Shown piece by piece: positions 14,120 through 16,090 of a stretch of DNA of 16,090 bases; position 1 is the first letter of the stretch, and each line of letters begins with the position of its first letter. The stretch is from Candidatus Woesearchaeota archaeon (GTDB taxonomy: Archaea; Nanobdellota; Nanobdellia; Woesearchaeales; WJKL01). Location of the stretch: NCBI GenBank assembly GCA_019322455.1, contig JAHWIT010000102.1, positions 1-16,090 of the forward strand, written 5' to 3'. The notes under the pieces were generated by a model, which was given only the letters and a program-made list of their open reading frames with translations, did no database searches and was not told where the DNA came from. A program made the position numbers and the translations under genes.

Positions 14120-14262
14120 TTTTTCTTTTAAAATGCCCTAAATGCAAGCATGATAAGAGGTATGAAAGCAGGGATATTTATTTAAGTGGAAAGAGGAAAA
14201 GATGTGTTTATTGCGGAACTTCTTTTTCTGTAAAAGACAACCTTGTTAGAAAGGCAAAATAA
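14116..14262 (+). CDS. Small zinc-ribbon protein, 48 residues
   Basis: The ATG at 14116 overlaps the scpB stop in an ATGA, and the frame ends in TAA at 14260-14262. The product is 48 residues. It holds two cysteine pairs, CPKC (7-10) and CVYC (30-33), with a basic segment between them (SGKRKR) and a basic tail (VRKAK). That spacing is a classic single zinc ribbon, as in small archaeal zinc-ribbon and transcription-factor-like proteins. Coupling to scpB suggests it is made with the chromosome-organisation genes. Binding of nucleic acid is plausible from the basic charge but is inference. The gene is short enough to be missed by length-filtered gene calling. Confidence 0.8.
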   Translation: MIFLLKCPKCKHDKRYESRDIYLSGKRKRCVYCGTSFSVKDNLVRKAK

Positions 14263-14295
14263 GGGCTAAAACAGATAAATTCAAATAGCTGAAAT

Positions 14296-14309
14296 GCTTG
14301 AATTCAAGC
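14296..14309. promoter_or_regulatory. 14-bp perfect palindrome upstream of the gyrA promoter
   Basis: GCTTGAATTCAAGC is its own reverse complement. It lies about 37 bp upstream of the nearer TATA-like box (14346-14353). Downstream of it AGAGCC occurs twice (14315-14320 and 14324-14329). Protein binding is inferred from symmetry and position. Confidence 0.45.
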
Positions 14310-14345
14310 TTCTCAGAGCCTGTAGAGCCATTTTAGAAACAAAAG

Positions 14346-14379
14346 TTTTATAAAGGAATGACTATTATTTTTAATATAT
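14346..14379 (+). promoter_or_regulatory. gyrA promoter region with two TATA-like boxes
   Basis: TTTTATAAAG starts at 14346, and TTTTTAATATAT ends at about 14379. The first would start transcription near 14375-14380 and give a leader of about 85-90 nt before gyrA. The second is 25-34 bp before the ATG of the 13-codon upstream ORF (14404), so that ORF could itself be read leaderless, like most genes in this window. Confidence 0.5.
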
Positions 14380-14403
14380 TTGAGGTTAAATTCTCATCTC
14401 AAA

Positions 14404-14445
14404 ATGGCAGAGGTTCTCAGAAATCAAAGATTTCTGGAACCCTAA
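14404..14445 (+). CDS. Putative 13-residue leader peptide (uORF) before gyrA
   Basis: ATG at 14404 and TAA at 14443-14445 encode MAEVLRNQRFLEP. It is out of frame with gyrA and ends 19 nt before it. A leaderless-type TATA box stands 25-34 bp upstream. The ORF contains a 13-bp hairpin, and its stop codon forms the base of a second hairpin that hides the gyrA start region. The last codon is Pro before the stop, a context known in bacteria to slow termination. Translation has not been shown; the geometry is the only support. Confidence 0.35.
   Translation: MAEVLRNQRFLEP
14412..14441 (+). promoter_or_regulatory. Leader hairpin inside the gyrA uORF
   Basis: GGTTC (14412-14416) and CAGAAATC (14418-14425) pair with GATTTCTG (14429-14436) and GAACC (14437-14441). 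The stem is 13 bp with one bulged T and a three-base loop AAA. Part of its left arm, AAATCA (14421-14426), could alternatively pair with TGATTT (14456-14461) of the next hairpin. Confidence 0.65.
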
Positions 14446-14464
14446 AAATCACAAGTGATTTTTA
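14443..14464 (+). promoter_or_regulatory. Hairpin abutting the gyrA start codon
   Basis: TAAAAATCAC (14443-14452) and GTGATTTTTA (14455-14464) are perfect complements separated by AA; in RNA the last pair would open to give a four-base loop. The stem begins with the stop codon of the uORF and ends one base before the gyrA ATG. It contains GTGAT (14455-14459), the only Shine-Dalgarno-like sequence at a proper distance from that ATG. Confidence 0.65.
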
Positions 14465-16090
14465 ATGGAAAATCAAGAAAATAGTCAAAAAACTCAGGAA
14501 AATATAGTCAAAAAACTGATTGAAGAAGAGATGAAGAGTTCTTATCTAGATTATTCTATGTCTGTTATTGTTGGAAGGGCTTTGCCTGATGTTAGAGATG
14601 GATTAAAGCCAGTACACAGGAGAATTCTTTATGCTATGCAACAAATGGGGATGTTTCATAACAAACCTTTTAAGAAAAGCGCAAGAATTGTCGGAGAGGT
14701 TTTAGGAAAGTTTCATCCACATGGTGATACTGCTGTTTATGATTCTTTGGTTAGAATGGTACAGCCTTTTAGCTTGAGATATCCTTTGATTAGAGGACAG
14801 GGAAATTTTGGAAGCGTTGATGGTGATAGAGCTGCTGCAATGAGATATACAGAAGCAAAGTTAAGTAAGTTGTCAGAAGAGATGCTGAAGGATATTGAAA
14901 AGAAAACAGTAAAGTTTGTTCCTAATTTTGATGGCAGTTTAAAAGAACCTAGTTTTTTACCTTCAAAATTACCAAACTTATTGGTTAATGGAAGTTCTGG
15001 AATAGCTGTTGGAATGGCAACAAATATTCCTCCTCATAATTTAATAGAGGTGGCTGATGCAGCTGTTCATTTGATTGATAATTCTGACTGCGGGATTAAT
15101 GAATTGATGCAGTTTGTTAAAGGCCCTGATTTTCCAACAGCTGGAATTATTTCCGGCACAAAAGGGATAAAGAATGCTTATGTAACTGGAAAAGGAAGAA
15201 TTATTGTCAAGGCAAGATATAATATTGAAGAAGGGAAGACAACAAAGAGAATAATTGTTTCTGAAATTCCTTATATGGTTAATAAATCCCAGTTATTAGA
15301 AGAGATTGCAGATCTTGTGACTGACAAAAAGATTATTGGAATTTCTGATATAAGAGATGAGTCTGACAGGAAAGGAATGAGGATTGTTATTATGTTGAAA
15401 AAGGATGCTAATCAAGATATTGTTTTAAATCAGTTGTTTAAACATACAAGATTAAAGGTTACATTTGGAGTAATTAATCTTGCTTTGGTTGACGGGCAGC
15501 CTAAAATTCTTAATTTAAAGGATTTAATTAAAAATTATGTTGATCATAGAAGAAATGTTGTCAGGAAAAGGACAAAGTTTGATTTGAATAAAGCAGAAGA
15601 CAGAGCACATATCTTGGAAGGTTTAATAGTTGCTTTGAAGGATATTGATAAAACTGTCAAGATGATTAAGGAGAGCAAGAGCGCTGATGAAGCAAAAAAG
15701 GTTCTTATTTCTAAATTAGAGATTAGTGAGAAACAATCTTTGGCTATTTTGGATATGAGACTGCAGAGATTGACTGGATTAGAGCAAGAAAAGATTAGAA
15801 AAGAACATAAAGAATTGCTTGAGTTAATTGAGAAATTAAAAGCCATACTTGCTGATGAGAAAAAGATATTAAAGATAATAAAAGATGAATTAGAGGAATT
15901 GAAGAAAAGTTATGGAGATGAGAGAAGAACAGATATTGTTGAGGAAGAAGAAGAGGAAATGATTCCAGAGGATTTAATTAAATCGGAAAATATGGTTGTT
16001 ACTGTAACTCATTCTGGGTATATAAAGAGACTGCCTGTTGGAACTTATAAATCTCAGAAAAGAGGAGGAAAAGGAGTAATTGCAGCAACA
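14465..16090 (+). CDS. gyrA: DNA gyrase subunit A, C-terminus beyond window
   Basis: 542 codons are visible and the frame is open at the window end. The N-terminal winged-helix/tower core is complete: MKSSYLDYSMSVIVGRALPD, then GLKPVHRRILYAM, FHPHGDTAVYDSLVRM, and the catalytic tyrosine Y128 in AAAMRYTEAKL, preceded by R127. A coiled coil spans about 350-480. At 531-537 the GyrA box QKRGGKG opens the C-terminal DNA-wrapping domain, which marks gyrase rather than topoisomerase IV. With GyrB it introduces negative supercoils using ATP. Gyrase in archaea was acquired from bacteria. An in-frame TGA at 14456-14458 and no other ATG fix the start at 14465. gyrB is not in the window. The leader is unusually structured for this genome. 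Confidence 0.97.
   Translation, partial: MENQENSQKTQENIVKKLIEEEMKSSYLDYSMSVIVGRALPDVRDGLKPVHRRILYAMQQMGMFHNKPFKKSARIVGEVLGKFHPHGDTAVYDSLVRMVQPFSLRYPLIRGQGNFGSVDGDRAAAMRYTEAKLSKLSEEMLKDIEKKTVKFVPNFDGSLKEPSFLPSKLPNLLVNGSSGIAVGMATNIPPHNLIEVADAAVHLIDNSDCGINELMQFVKGPDFPTAGIISGTKGIKNAYVTGKGRIIVKARYNIEEGKTTKRIIVSEIPYMVNKSQLLEEIADLVTDKKIIGISDIRDESDRKGMRIVIMLKKDANQDIVLNQLFKHTRLKVTFGVINLALVDGQPKILNLKDLIKNYVDHRRNVVRKRTKFDLNKAEDRAHILEGLIVALKDIDKTVKMIKESKSADEAKKVLISKLEISEKQSLAILDMRLQRLTGLEQEKIRKEHKELLELIEKLKAILADEKKILKIIKDELEELKKSYGDERRTDIVEEEEEEMIPEDLIKSENMVVTVTHSGYIKRLPVGTYKSQKRGGKGVIAAT

Noticed and set aside
14263..14345. tRNA or box C/D RNA in the gap before gyrA
   Set aside because: No cloverleaf or T-arm, and no C box (RTGATGA) with a matching D box, could be found; only the palindrome and a short direct repeat are visible.
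15544..15846. A 100-codon minus-strand open frame inside gyrA
   Set aside because: It is antisense to the highly charged GyrA coiled coil; its hydrophobic Ser/Leu composition is the expected mirror image.

Overview
The window is strongly AT-rich, uses AGA/AGG for nearly all arginines, and looks archaeal. It carries an archaeal-type ribosomal protein uS2, RadB, an aMBF1-type zinc-ribbon/HTH factor and a YjbQ protein. Most transcription units have a TATA-like box about 22-34 bp before the ATG and little or no 5' leader. A bacterial-type gyrase A, an SMC-partner ScpB, compact spacing, degenerate STT3-like proteins and small Cys-rich lipoproteins suggest a DPANN archaeon of the Woesearchaeota/Pacearchaeota kind. 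That placement is inferred from gene content only; no marker tree was run.

Layout. 1-634 (-): a HAD-family phosphatase cut by the window edge. 635-896: a divergent intergenic region with an array of interlocking palindromes and a second palindrome over the rpsB promoter. 897-2251: rpsB (+) and radB (-) converge on two back-to-back hairpins. 2326-5264 (+): two tandem, translationally coupled, multi-spanning GT-C proteins with the overall plan of STT3/AglB but without the WWDYG motif. 5261-8557 (-): a DUF2238-like membrane protein and two processive-type GT2 glycosyltransferases. Together 2326-8557 reads as one surface-glycan locus. 8606-9381 (-): a small membrane protein and aMBF1. 9442-11746 (-): a B12-binding radical SAM/DUF4070 protein resembling lipid-modifying HpnP, and YjbQ. 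11849-12756 (+): a membrane-anchored winged-helix regulator and a Cys-rich lipoprotein. 12802-14262 (+): an overlapping cluster of an unrecognised winged-helix protein, ScpB and a 48-residue zinc ribbon. 14263-16090: a structured leader with a 13-codon upstream ORF, then gyrA, which runs off the end.

How the genes fit together. The centre of the window deals with the cell envelope: glycan polymerisation by GT2 enzymes, transfer by GT-C enzymes, possibly lipid modification by the radical SAM protein, and a membrane-tethered regulator. The right end deals with chromosome structure (ScpB, gyrase). The most striking unexplained structure is the gyrA leader. A 13-codon ORF contains a 13-bp hairpin, and its stop codon lies at the base of a second, perfect 10-bp hairpin that ends exactly at the gyrA ATG. 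This is a geometry expected for translational coupling or attenuation. The palindromic array at 682-798 and the perfect inverted repeat beside the membrane-bound regulator (11791-11806) are the other regulatory candidates.
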